This document shows positions 23,733 through 36,100 of a stretch of 64,000 nt of DNA, piece after piece. Position numbers and translations under genes: made by a program. Source of the DNA: Todiramphus chloris collaris (Eukaryota; Chordata; Aves; Coraciiformes; Alcedinidae). The notes beneath the pieces are model-generated. The model had not been told where the DNA came from, ran no database searches, and saw nothing but the letters and a program-made list of their open reading frames with translations. The DNA lies in NCBI GenBank assembly GCA_025345505.1, contig JANVCC010000018.1, forward strand, positions 40,911,263 to 40,975,262. Direction: 5' to 3'. How positions within the stretch are numbered: the stretch's first letter is position 1; each line of letters begins with the position of its first letter.

Positions 23733-26144
23733 CTTTACTTTTTACTGTGGCTCTTTGCTGTTCTTTGTCACAGTACTGAGCATTAGGATGATTGCATTAT
23801 CATTCATTTCCAGTAAACAAATAGAAGATGCTACTGAAAAGTGCAGAACAAATCTCAGATGTGTAAAGCCTGAGAAACATTTTCCAAAGATATCAACACC
23901 GTCTACATTTTAAAATAAAGTTTTATAGGAAGATTCTGGTCTGGTACCAGTTGATGTATCTCTGCTCACTTCAGTGATGTTAAGATGATTACCAGACAAG
24001 GCTCATTATAATACCTAAGTTCTCACCTTCAAATTATACATGTGGTCATGCCCATAGAAACACTAGCTTCCTAACAGAAATAGGACAAGAAGTGATTCTG
24101 ACAAACAAAAGTATTATTCCTGTGACATCTCTGAGGTAGTCAGATACCAGGAGTCATCTTGATGGAAAATGTGGGAGACAGGATCTCTTTCTGATTTCCT
24201 GTGTATAAATTTATCTGGGAGTCACAATAAATGGGACTTGACTACTTTAAAATTGAACTCTGCTACTTTCACATTTTCTACATTCTTGTACAAGTGATTC
24301 CGTATTTCCTCATCAGTGTATATTAAAATCCTCCTGGATATGCAGCTGAAACTTTATATCGGTAAATGATGAAAATAACTCATAAAATCAATTAATTCGC
24401 CTCTAGTACGGCATCAATTTTACATATGAATAGAAACAATAAATCTTTTTGAGCACTGCAATTTCCCTAATACCTTTATATTTTTTTTTTTCCCCCCCAA
24501 TTCTGGACTGGAATAAAAATTGAAGAGGCTAACATTTTTGATTAGGAAACAATCAATTTTGATTTGATCAAAAAAGTGTTGCTAGGGTAGAAATTATATG
24601 AATGTGATTTGGGCATATTGTATTTCCTGAGATACACGTAGAAATATAATTTATTTTCAAAGAATTAGATCTAAATTAAAACTTGTAGTCAACACAAAAA
24701 AAAACCCAAAAAACCCAGGAATTGAATATATGTACACTATTAATAAGTTCTGATTTTTTTTTCTTTTCAAGTGTCATCACAAGACAGGTCTTCCAATTTC
24801 ATATAGAGTTTGTTTCCTTCTTCTAAAAAACCTCACAAAACCAACATGGTTATAAGAAACATATTTCACAAAAGTCTTTTTAAAATACAAACTAACTTTG
24901 ATTAAACTGTCAAACTGGTCATGATTTGATTTAACTGTATGAAGTATGGCATGAGCTTTTAAAATCATGCAAGCTTAACCTCTGCTTTGAGCATCTAGAA
25001 CACAATTTACACAGACATGTGGCTAGCACTGACTGATAATTGCCTTTGCATATTATTCTGAGAAAGAATTATCCTGTCAGTCAAAAAAAAAAAAAAAATT
25101 TTCACTGAGCTCACAAACTGACATTGTAGATTCTTGATGGAGAAAGTAGATGCAGTACATACGGTCATTGCTTAGGTGTCAAACTGATAGGAAAGCACAG
25201 AGAAAATTCCTCTTTGTTTTTGCAGTCAATTGTAAAAGGAAAACAGTGCATTACAGAGCAGAATGGTGCCACACTAGAGCATAAAGATTACTAAACACTG
25301 CTAATTATGCCACACATGTGCTAAGTGGTAATGACAGCATCACTGTGAGTGACAGCAGATGTTAAAACTCCCCGTGGAAAGACACTGTCCTAACTGATGT
25401 CCCACAGACAGATGCAGAAGAAATACAGACCCTGTGGTTTAAAATTAAAATTCAGAATTCAGAATTCTGTATATCAACTGAGAAGATGAAGAAGATGAAG
25501 TTGCCTGAGACTGAAAAAAGGATGTATCAGGCATCATGACAGCACCCTTAGGCAGCACTCCAGGCCTGTATCCTCTCTAAAACATGTAACTTTTATGAAT
25601 GACTATTTGTCATTATTCCATATAGTGCTAAATGTGTTTTTCAATACTAGCCTTGTAATTATTTGTCCCTCTGCACTTTATCAGCTCTGAAAATTTTATC
25701 TGTGTCCCTCAACATGCTGAGAAGTAGGTGCTTATCATGATGGATTTCAAACAATTGATAGTTTCATAAAGCAATTATCACAAAATTATTATTTTTGTGA
25801 ATGTATTACCATCTCCTGCCTGATGACTTAATTCTGGCTGCATACATATGCCCTTCTGCATCTCCTGTGGAATGAGCTATTATGCAGTGGCAGTTACATG
25901 CAGATGGGAGATTACAAGTGTTTGTTAATTTGCTTCTCTGTATTCCTTGATAATGTATACATTTTTGAATTTGCAAATTCTCTGACCAAATGAGGGTCAT
26001 GCGTGTTTCCTGTGAATTTCATACTGGGGTTTTTATGGCATAAATTATAAAAGAATCTTCTGAATATGTCCAGTGAAAGTTGCATACCTGTTATCAAGAT
26101 ATATATAAAAAAAAAAAAAAAAGGAAAGAAAAAAAAAAAAAAGA

Positions 26145-26244
26145 NNNNNNNNNNNNNNNNNNNNNNNNNNNNNNNNNNNNNNNNNNNNNNNNNNNNNNNN
26201 NNNNNNNNNNNNNNNNNNNNNNNNNNNNNNNNNNNNNNNNNNNN
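26145..26244. other. Assembly gap (100 N) inside poly-A / A-rich repeat
   Basis: Exactly 100 N, probably a placeholder of unknown true length. Both sides are A-rich: A/G on the left from about 26107, and A18 on the right. Frames running through it are artefacts. Confidence 0.97.
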
Positions 26245-26262
26245 AAAAAAAAAAAAAAAAAA

Positions 26263-28950
26263 GATAAGGACACTTTGTCTAGAGGTAAAGTTAATAATAA
26301 AGGAGAAAAACCACTCTTGTCTGTATTCCTTCTCACCAGATCAGAATAACAAAAACTAAAGTAGGTCTAGGTATTTTGCAGAAACGTGCAATGAGATTTT
26401 ACTTTTTACTGAATCTTTGTTCTATTAAAAAAGAAAGAAAGAAACAAACAGAAGACTCCAACAGAACTTTTGTTTCCATAAGATTTTAGTGAACTGAATT
26501 TCAAAACCACCTACTAAAATACTTAAGACAGTTTCTGGCATCTTCCATCAATACAATTCACTTGCTTGCTAGAACATATTTAATTTTATATTATCTATTG
26601 CTTTACTTATGGATGGAGAAATTTAAATTAAGCACTATATTCTATTTTTCAAAATTAACGTGGCAATTGCAAAAGGATAAACTACTCCATATGCAGGAAT
26701 ATATCACACACATAGGGGCACCTTTGAGTTCAAAGGGAGATTGATGTAGTTGTTAGGATGTAAATTATACTTCTAGCACTGACATGAAAGAATTGCTGTG
26801 AAAGATGTACTATATATATAACTTTTACAACAGATAATACTTAGGTGTAATTAGTTTAGAATGTTTATTTTCTTCTGTTAACCCCTCCAATAGGATGCAA
26901 ACATTTTTTTTCCCCTGTGTGTCTCCTTTGTTCCCTCCCCAAAAGGTCCACTGTTTCTCAACTACATGGCAATTGATACGTAATGTAGAAATTCACATCT
27001 ATGTGGATCCAGAATGCTGCAGGAAAAGTTTTCTCTCTGTATTGCACTTTCCAAACTACTTTTACTGTGCAGTGTATTAACTTTTAGATATGTGAATATT
27101 GTTGTTATCTGTTTGAGCAAATATAATGGGTTTTGATTTTCCACAGAAATAAAGCCTATTTGATTTTCATTACGGATTTTTAAAACATTTTGAAAAAAAA
27201 ATCCAAACCCCAGGATTTGTTATGTATTTCATATTTTATTTGTGTTGATGAGTTGGCATTTTTTCTTGTACTCTGAATAGAATTAATGGTTTAACCTGGG
27301 TAACCTATGATCCAATGTGTATGAGATAATACAGATTGAAGCTTGATGGCAGACTCAAACCAAAATGAAGTAAGCAACCTGAAAGTATCACTGTAATGCA
27401 ACCTGTAGCTAGAAGATTTAGACTGTTTTTTTTTTTTTTTGTATCTGGTGTTCAGTCCTGAATATAGAGAGATATCTCAGCTTTTTGGGAAGCCTGAAGT
27501 AGCAAGAAGTGGCAAATCTCATTGCTGGCTAAGCAACACCACTGATGTTTGGAGAAAGACAAGGGATAGAAGTAAGAACTATCAATTTTAAGGAAGAGAG
27601 TCTAATAGACCTTCAGATGATTCAAAGGCACAATGATCAGGTCTTCAGCATGAACAAGCAGACATCAGACTCAGGAAAGCAGCAGGCAGAGTAAGGAGAA
27701 GGTAGGTAAAGTAGATCTGTGAGGATGAAGGCAGAGTACACAGAGGCAGCCTATAAGACATCAAAGATAGAGGAATTGTTCTTACCATTATTAGCAGTGA
27801 GTGGTGTTTTGGGGCTGCAGGCCTGTGATTAAGCCATTGGCTAAACCCTAGCCTGAGGTTAAGATGCAGAAAAAAATATCTTCCTGGTGTATGTGGATCT
27901 TTTCACAGTAGCAGAACAAGGCTTTTTTTTTGTTCTGGAATCCGCCCATCATATGCTACTGTTGCTGTGCTATTGTGCACGTACAGTTTGCACAAGAAGC
28001 AGTTTTAGGAACGAGTACCTCTACAACCAGCCATACCTAACCTTTTATAGATGTATTTACAAAACTACTGACCCAAAAATTAGCTCCCTGACAACCAACA
28101 CATTCAGAGGAAATTCGCCAAATTGACTTGGCCCCTAAGTGTTACATTAAATATAACACAATACTGAAAAGGAGCCAAAAATGGGTCAGGAAATGTTTAG
28201 TTCAGATACTGGGAGTGTAAACAGTTCTGCTGAAAATATCAGAGAGCTATTGCACTGTGTAAAGTTCTATTAGGTTTAATCTCTGATTAAAGTTAGTTCC
28301 TTTGCAGTTCAAGAGTAAAGAATTATAAGCACTGCAGATCAATATAAAGTGGAAGCTTGGTTTACAGCTAATCTAGTTCTCATCAAAAAAATGCATGTCC
28401 TAATGGGAAAAAGAAACCCAGGATACTAATTCTAATATTTAAGTGACAAATTGTTTTACAGCTTCTGACAATAATGTGCTGTCTCAAAAAAAAAAAAAAA
28501 AAGTCATTCACATATTGCCATGCCAAAGATTGTACCAAGCAGTACAATGGGAAAAAACAGAAATAAGTATAATTTTACAAGGAGGCATTTACTGTACTTG
28601 TTCTTGAAAAACTGTATTATATTTGGTGAAAATTAATTTGACTGGCTCACATAAATAGCCATCTTCAACTTCAACGTTTGATACCTGGCTCCTGGGAAGG
28701 CAGTGGGACAGCATACCCTTCACTGAAGTATTTAGTGAAGAGAGGTCATCACCTCTGAAGACCCATAAAGGAAGATCCATCCCCTACAACCTGGATATTC
28801 TCTTCATTTTCCCTACCTAGCAAATGCAGAGACACTATGAGAATGATCTAGCTAGCTAAAATTAAATACATAATCTTTTCTTTCCAGAGATTTATAAATT
28901 AACTGGAAATATTATGTGTCTCTTCACTGAGTATCTATTTTCTTGGATAT
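26263..28950. other. Non-coding, no gene seen
   Basis: Short frames only (at most 79 codons). It includes T- and A-runs (27426-27440, 28486-28502) and a purine-rich patch near 27650-27750. No young repeat is recognised. Confidence 0.6.
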
Positions 28951-28959
28951 GATGACACA

Positions 28960-29040
28960 GCAGAGAGGTTATGTGGTTAGACCATCTGGATGTAGGAAGA
29001 GATCAGGTCTGAACTCCAGGCCCTGCTATGTCTTGAGGGT
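28960..29040 (+). repeat. Possible MIR / CORE-SINE remnant
   Basis: The order ATGTGGTTAGA, a variable part, then ATCAGGTCTGAACTCCAGG and CCCTGCTATG resembles the TAGTGGTTAGAGC ... GTCAGG-ACCTGGGTTC ... CTGCC order of MIR-type SINEs, which survive in birds as ancient fossils. It is very diverged and no tail is seen. Alternative: unique sequence. Confidence 0.3.
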
Positions 29041-32000
29041 CTGCAATGGTTCCACTGCTCTGAACAGCCATGCTGCGACCAATGTAGCATTCACAGGGCT
29101 AGATGAAAGGGAGTCTAGTCCAAGATTAGAGTTGAAGACACTCAATTACAGTCAGGAAAGATACAGGTCTCCCCTCCTGGAATTCTCTCTGTTTTCTTTC
29201 GTCTCATAGTCAATGCACTTGTATTCCTGAAAGCATGGACCACACCTATGTATGGCACAATGTAGCTGAGCCCTTGGAAATCAGGCTGGGCAGGGAGACT
29301 TCTCATATAGCTCAATGCTGCTGAAATAATGACAGTGAGATGCTTTAGATGGAACCTAAGAAGCTTTTTGGTGCTCTGCCTCCATCCAGGTGAACATAAT
29401 CTCAACCAGTGCCTCATCAGAAGGAAATCCATGGATCTTTTAAATTTTCCCATCTACTCTGATAGATTCACTTAACCTTAATTTTGGTTTCTAATGAAAG
29501 ACATGTTCTTTTCTTATTTAAAAAGGTTTCCTTTAACCCATTTTCCAGGCAATTTACCAAGTTGTAAAATTGTAACAAAAAAATCTTTAAAAAATGAGAC
29601 CAAGATTTCAGTTATTGGCTTCTAGATCCTGTAACTATGAGATTTTAGATGGTTTCTGAGATAAATATTTTCCTTATTTTGAAATATTTTCATATTTGTA
29701 TTATTTCAATCTTAGCCTTTTTCACTGACTTCAAGTTCTGATATGGAATAAAACAAGTGTGTCTCTACTCATAGTTCCTTTAAGTACTGCTTTCCCCTCC
29801 TTCACCTAAACACTTTTAGTGAAACAATTAAAATTTGATATCAAGCCCTTTAGTTCTAATTTTATTAATACATTTACTATAGCCTATTATAAATTGTTAT
29901 AAACTAAGCACAATAATTATTTTTTTAAGTATCTCATGTCAGAGAACAGAATTTATACCCTTATCATTCAGTAAAACTTGTTCTATAACTGACTTCAGGT
30001 AAAACTGGTTTTGTGACTAAGCTGATAAAATAGAGATATCCAAGGACAATATTTGTTCTGTTAAAATCATAAGATTCTTAAAGTAACAGCACAAAGGATT
30101 TGTTTAACATTATTATCACTTCAATTTTTTATGAGCTAACTTAGTCTTACTGAAAATATATACTTTTCAGACTATGTTGATGATTCAGAAAATGTAGTCC
30201 TAGAGTTCCTTGGAAGTGCTATAGGCATAACTAAGCTTTGGAACCTTGTGGAAGCTACAGTCAGCAGGAGGCACTAAGATGCAGAATATAACTGGGAAAA
30301 TAACACCACAATTTATTTCCCACAGTTAGTTATAGGTGGCTGGTATGAGAAAAGGCACTTGATTTCAGCATAAATATACTACATCAGATGAAAATTTATT
30401 CCTGTTTGCTAGCACTGAAAGTTGCAATGGACTTCAACACTTCATCCTGGGACTCAGATGGAAATAAAAGTGGTTTCTATTGTCTGTAGGCAACTAAGGT
30501 AGTATGGTTATTGTGACAGTTCAAACTGTAGAGTCTGAAATTGTTAATCATTCATGGAAAGAGGACTTTCTTACTTTCAAGGCCCTGAAGAGTATCTTTT
30601 CAAGATTTACCAGAGGACATCTAATGTCTTTGACACTTATTTCCTGACAGCAGAAATCACCGAAGGCAGTAACCTGGTCATGATTTATACTAGTTATGTT
30701 TTTGGTTTTTTTTTTTTTTTTCAAGATAAGTCTTTTGTAATCACTTAATGCTATATTGAGATTGCAACTTTTATTTTATTTACATTTTCTGCTGCCATTC
30801 CAGAATTTAAATGAATGGACACGTTGTTTTCCTTGTTATAATTATTTTTCTCGTTCAATCTTAATAAAAATGTGCTATGTGCATTTGAACCTAAAATATA
30901 TTTCCCATATTCACTTGTTAGTTGGCATGTTGCCATGCATGTCTCGTCTGACCAATAGCACATATAAATATTTATTGTTGCATTGAATCTTCTACCAGAT
31001 GCAATGTGCCTTTGTAATGCATATCCAGTAAATTGTTAAATTAGATGAACTAGAAAATGCATGGAAGTAATAGGGAAGTGTTTCCTCATTCTATTCATCT
31101 GGACAGCCAGAATTGTATTAGAGTTTAAACTTCAAACTTTCATTGCAAAATATTTTGACATCAATGCATTGAAGGTTTGGGTAATTTGGTAGGGAGGAAT
31201 AAATTTTGACAGCATTGTGTGTGTGTCAATGGAACTGATCAATGTGTTTGACATGAAACATTCTTTTCCTAGAATTTTTCAGATATTTGTTAGAATATCT
31301 TTCCTCAAAAGAAGTCAAACTGCTAAATTCATTTTGCCTTCTAACAAGAACCATTCACACTGCAGCAGCAAAGCTAAAACTCCTGTGTGGAAACAACAGC
31401 AGGAGATAGTTAACACAATTTTGTACTCTGGTTATTGCTGACCATCACTGTGAGCAGTGGTGACTCTCATATTAGATTGCCTTAATACCAAAGTCCTATT
31501 GTTTCATGAAGCCTTCTTCTGGGAAAAATGTTATATAATTTTATATCTTCTTCCCAAATAAAAGTGAAATAAAATTTAGAGATGTTGTACAGCCTACCTA
31601 AGAAAGTGCAGGGGGTTTATTGAAATATCTTGGTAACTTCAGTTAAAATGTTAGCCAGGTCACATGGTAAGTTTTATCTTCATGAATGAAATGGAACTTG
31701 CATGTTTTAGTAGAGAATATGCATTTCCAATATTTTCATCATTTTATGGTATATATTTAGGGACAGAAATAAAGCTTTAGTTCATCATGCTTCATGTCAT
31801 TCAGTACTTCAGTGACAGTAAATGCCAAGTCATTATCACACTGCTTTGTTTTACCAGGGATTAATAATTATTTTGTGATTTTTATTTGAGAGAAACTTGT
31901 AAAGCTCAGCTGTCTTGCTGGAAGAAGAATTATCTCTTGGCTCATTTGACAGACTTAAGCAGTTGCCTTTTCTAAGTCCAAACAGGTGCCTATGTTTTAC

Positions 32001-32724
32001 AGAAGACTAACGTACAGCAACACTGAGATAGAAGACACTGGGGAGAAGAAATTCCTTGTGGTTCACAGGTGAAAAAAGGAACTTAGCAGCAGTGTTCCAG
32101 GTGTACTGCATTCACTGAGGTGTATTGCAGTGCCATTACCTTCCTGTGAGAGCCCAATCCATTGGCTTGGTTAATGAATGGTGAAACTGAGGCTGTACTC
32201 CTATAGGATATGATATGGCTCATATAGACACAGATTGAGTCCCTTTTACTTGATGGTGACTAAGTTCTAACTCAAACTTGATAGTTCATGTTTTCTTCTC
32301 TTCAGCTCAGTCCATTAAAATGTCTGGGTGTTTTTTTTTATTTTTTTAGCTTTTTTTTATAGAAATAAGGCAATTATCTCCAACAGTGAAGGCTCTCTCT
32401 CTCAATACATACACACTTCTCATCCCCTGTGAGCTATCAGCAATTTAGGTCTCGATCTCTGTGCACCACAGTAAAGGAAATACTATCATTCATCTGGCCA
32501 CTATCTGTAAACAATCAAATCATTTTAACTTAGCTGCTAATTTTTGTTGAGTATTTTCTCTCAGAATCAATTCTATCATTATGGATTACAATGCACTGTG
32601 CAAAGTGATTCACATGATGAAGAACAAAAACACAGTATGGAACATCTTAAAGTAGAACTCTTTGAATGCATTTAAAAATATTAACTCTCTAGGTTTAAAC
32701 TGGCATAAATGCTGAACTAGTCTC
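29041..32724. other. Non-coding, no gene seen
   Basis: The longest frame (29142-29453, minus, 103 codons) has no recognisable domain. The first 400 bases are somewhat GC-richer and could hold further old repeat debris, which I cannot identify. Confidence 0.6.
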
Positions 32725-33150
32725 TGTCTAGTTTGAACCCAGCTGGCAGCCAAACACTATCCCTGGGGGATGGATGAGAGAATTGGAGGGGTAAATGTAA
32801 GGAAGCCCTTAGATTGAGGTAAAAACAATGTAATAATTTAAATAAAATATCTCTTTTAAAAAATAATTATTATAATAAGGATAGTAATAGAATATATAAA
32901 CAAGTGTTGAACAAAGCAATTGCTCACCACCCACTGACTAATGCACAGCCCATTCCAGGCTAGCAATCCCAGAGGAGAGAAAATCCTGAATCTACAATCC
33001 CAGAAGAGCCCCAGCTTCCAAGAGCACCTTCATCTATATACAAAGCATGGTGTTGTATGGTATGGAATATTCCACTGTCACATTTTGGTCTGTTGCTCTG
33101 TTGGAATCAGAAAGCACAAACAACTGAAACTCATCACTGCTGAGAAGCAT
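32725..33150 (-). mobile_element. Decayed avian endogenous-retrovirus LTR (solo or fragment)
   Basis: Read on the plus strand, the stretch begins TGTCTAGTTTGAACCCAGC. It continues through an A/T-rich block, then AGCAATTGCTCACCACCC, then TATGGTATGGAATATTCC, and then a CACTGCTGAGAAGC-like stretch. I recognise this order as the reverse complement of a widespread bird LTR family whose sense strand carries the promoter and poly-A region; the element is therefore on the minus strand. Its far boundary near 33.15 kb is uncertain and no target duplication could be fixed. No internal gag, pol or env part is recognised nearby. It is heavily diverged and CpG-poor, hence old. Confidence 0.7.
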
Positions 33151-36100
33151 ATAGTGTCTAGAGCAGACCCTGAGGCTGAGTGGAGATATAGTGGTCAGCG
33201 TTGTGATGACACCCAGGAGGAATGTGGAGTGGGAACAGATGTGGTTCTGGCCTTTCCATTCTCCTACTTATCCACTGAGATGACCTGTAGCTGGGTCTCC
33301 TTGATTGCATCAGTAATGGTAAGCAAAATGGGATGTGGGCATTTGCTCAAATGCTGGCCAATGTCCTCAGTGTTTCTTAACATGATTCTTGACATGATTT
33401 TGACATCACCTAGCTCACTGCCCCTAGATAATACACAGACATGATCTGAAGATAATACATTATTATGACAGTTCCCAACAGGCTGAATGAATAAGGTTGT
33501 GCTGTTTTAATGGGGAAAAGAAATTTCTTCAGATGTACATGAGCTGAAATCTTTTGTTTATCTTCATAGTGACTGAATGGGAACTGATACATTGTGTTCA
33601 TGGTGGAAACAAGGTCTCTCTTGAAGTAAGAAGGATCCTATCTATCTCACAGATGCTGCAATCATAGATCCATGAACAGGAACTCTCCTAAATTGTGAGG
33701 CATTTTTTGTTAATGAAATTAGATATTACTCCGGTATTCATAGTTACTGCTACTATGATACTACTATTCTACCTACCACTATAAAATTAAATTGAACAAT
33801 GAAAACAATGCAGGGTCACATTCTGTCTTCAGTTTCTGCCCATAGATACCAGATTGCAAGAAAGAGAAATTCCATAAATACACAGGGATGTAAAATCTGG
33901 GTAATTTCAAACCATCTTCCTACATTCAGCATGCATAATTTCTGGTAAATCTTTTTCTTTTGCATTATTTTCCCTTTTTTTCTACATGCACTATACAGTC
34001 AAATTTATAATCACAACACTGAATTTTAAAAATAATTTTTGCAGTATTTCCATACTAACCATTTCCTCTTTGTGTCTCTTTGATTAAATGCACATATATA
34101 TGTTTCTTATACTGTTTATAATTTCTGATCTATGAACTTACATTAATTAAAGATTTTCAGAGAGTTAGGCCCCGATTCTTAAACTGAAAGACTGTTTTTA
34201 CTCCAATTCTATGAGACAAGAGGTAACAGCTAATGTTTATATTATTGATTAATCAGACACTGAAGGGATTAAGTTCTAAGATTGTTTAGCACACAAAAAT
34301 CCATACTTATTGCATTAAAACAGATTTTAGACCTTGTTTATTGGCTATATCCAGGGTCAGGCCTCTGGGATTTATTCAAGCTGAAATGTCTATATTATGT
34401 GTGAACATAAACCAATCTGTTAAGAAGAATATCTAATGCTGGCGACACAAAGGCAAATAATTGTAGTAAATTACAGGTCAGTAATTGAAAAAGACCATTT
34501 ATGCAAACACTTGTAAATTTAGAAAACTGCCTAAACATTAAATATATTGAGTAAATAAAGATGAAGTTTGGACAAGTACCCAATTTTGGCTACTGTTTTC
34601 TTTGCTTAATGGATTTTCTATTATGTATTCATTTTGTAATTTTCACGGATAAAAGATTTCATTGGCTTGGCCATAACTTCTACATGTGTATTCAAACAGA
34701 ACATTTGTGTCTTACTGCTCTTTGGTGTATAATGTACTGGCTAGCGCAAGTAAATACTGGTTGCTCTTTGAAAGAGAAAATGTCATAGCTATTGCAGTAT
34801 GTGGAGAGGTAGGTCTTTATTCATGTGTTTGTGCATTTTTAACTGTGTACACGTATGAGATAGTGACTTTCTGAGAGTGAGAGACATCAAGAATGTAAAA
34901 ACTTCATTAATAAAATGCATTAATAAACTACCATAAGACAATATTTATTTGGTGAATTTAAACCCTTGCCCATTTGTGAACCATCTACAAAGAAAATAAT
35001 GTGTCTTCAAGTTTGTTTCATCTTTACTGTAATTTGATATTCCATGTTGAAACTTAAAATAACATGATTTGCAAAATAACTTTTTTCAGTTTCCTGCAAA
35101 AAAAGTGATGACAATTCCAAAGCTCAAAAGTCATGTATAAAAAACTGGCTTGGATTCTTAAGAAACATTTTGAAATTTTTACCCCCAACTTTTTATCAGT
35201 TTTACTGACTTGAGGTTCAATCTCTAATTGTCATATTGCAAACACTTGCTTGGATGTACATAATCCTACTTACAATTAGTATACTGTTTTTTTCTGTATT
35301 TCTCCTCTGATTCAAGGAGAAATTTCTGGGGATATTTTTTCCTGGTTTTGTTCCTGCTTGAAACCATGGTGTCCTTAAATCTTACACAATGGTATTTTCT
35401 ATACTAGCAAGTGATTTCCACCTTTTTTATTGTTTTACTTTCTATCATCAGTAATTGTATGTTTCAGCAATTCTATAGTCCTCATGGCTTTCCATCCTTC
35501 ATTTTGTTTTAGATGTGAACAAGGGAAGGAACATTTTTATTTTCTCCAGAAGGACACATTTTGCACATCATAAATATTTCCAACAGGCCTCTCTCTCCAG
35601 CTCTGCTTTTTTCAACCTGCCTATTCTGCTTAAATGACCTGTCTTTGGAAGTATGTAATACTACTGCACAAATATACAAGCCTATATTGAAGTTTTGCCA
35701 TACTGTAGGTGTTGTTGGTTTTGACAACAGTTTCAAGCTGCCCACCGTTTGCTGCTCTTGCTCATTCCCCTCTATTTCCCACCCACAAGGACTTCATAAA
35801 ATGGCATATGCATGCACCTCAAATAAGTAGGTGATTGTATGCAAGACACGTTTTCTTTCTGTAACTCTTCTTGAAATTCTGTTTTCATTTCTGTTAATTA
35901 TTTCCAAGAAGAATCTTGACACAAACAAAGTCATGGCTCATGGCTTGTCATTGTGAGCTCAGTCTTTTAGTTCAAATGTCCCTTACATTGAAGTGCTTTG
36001 TTCTGATTCCTTACCTTTAATATGGGAGCCCATGTTATGTTGGTGTAGGCTTTGTTGACAGAAAAAGTTTTACTCCTTATACCAATATAGTTCTGAGTTT

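Larger units (their letters stand above)
19081..26144. other. Non-coding, no gene seen
   Basis: Frames of up to 105 codons (21830-22147, minus) overlap open frames on the other strand and match nothing. The stretch contains a 17-bp tandem duplication (19664-19697), poly-T at 20111-20140, T25 (22632-22656), a GT/TA run (23708-23732) and a T11C7 run (24481-24498). A complex patch at about 25190-25360 might be a weaker regulatory candidate. Confidence 0.6.

Noticed and set aside
26066-26359. Frames crossing the first N gap
   Set aside because: Lys/Phe runs from poly-A and unknown bases; artefact.
28589-28780. 63-codon minus frame with balanced composition, possible exon
   Set aside because: No convincing acceptor/donor pair and no family match.
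32941-33444. Longest plus-strand frame (167 codons), possible gene
   Set aside because: Its first part is the reverse strand of a recognisable avian LTR, and the rest shows no protein-family feature.
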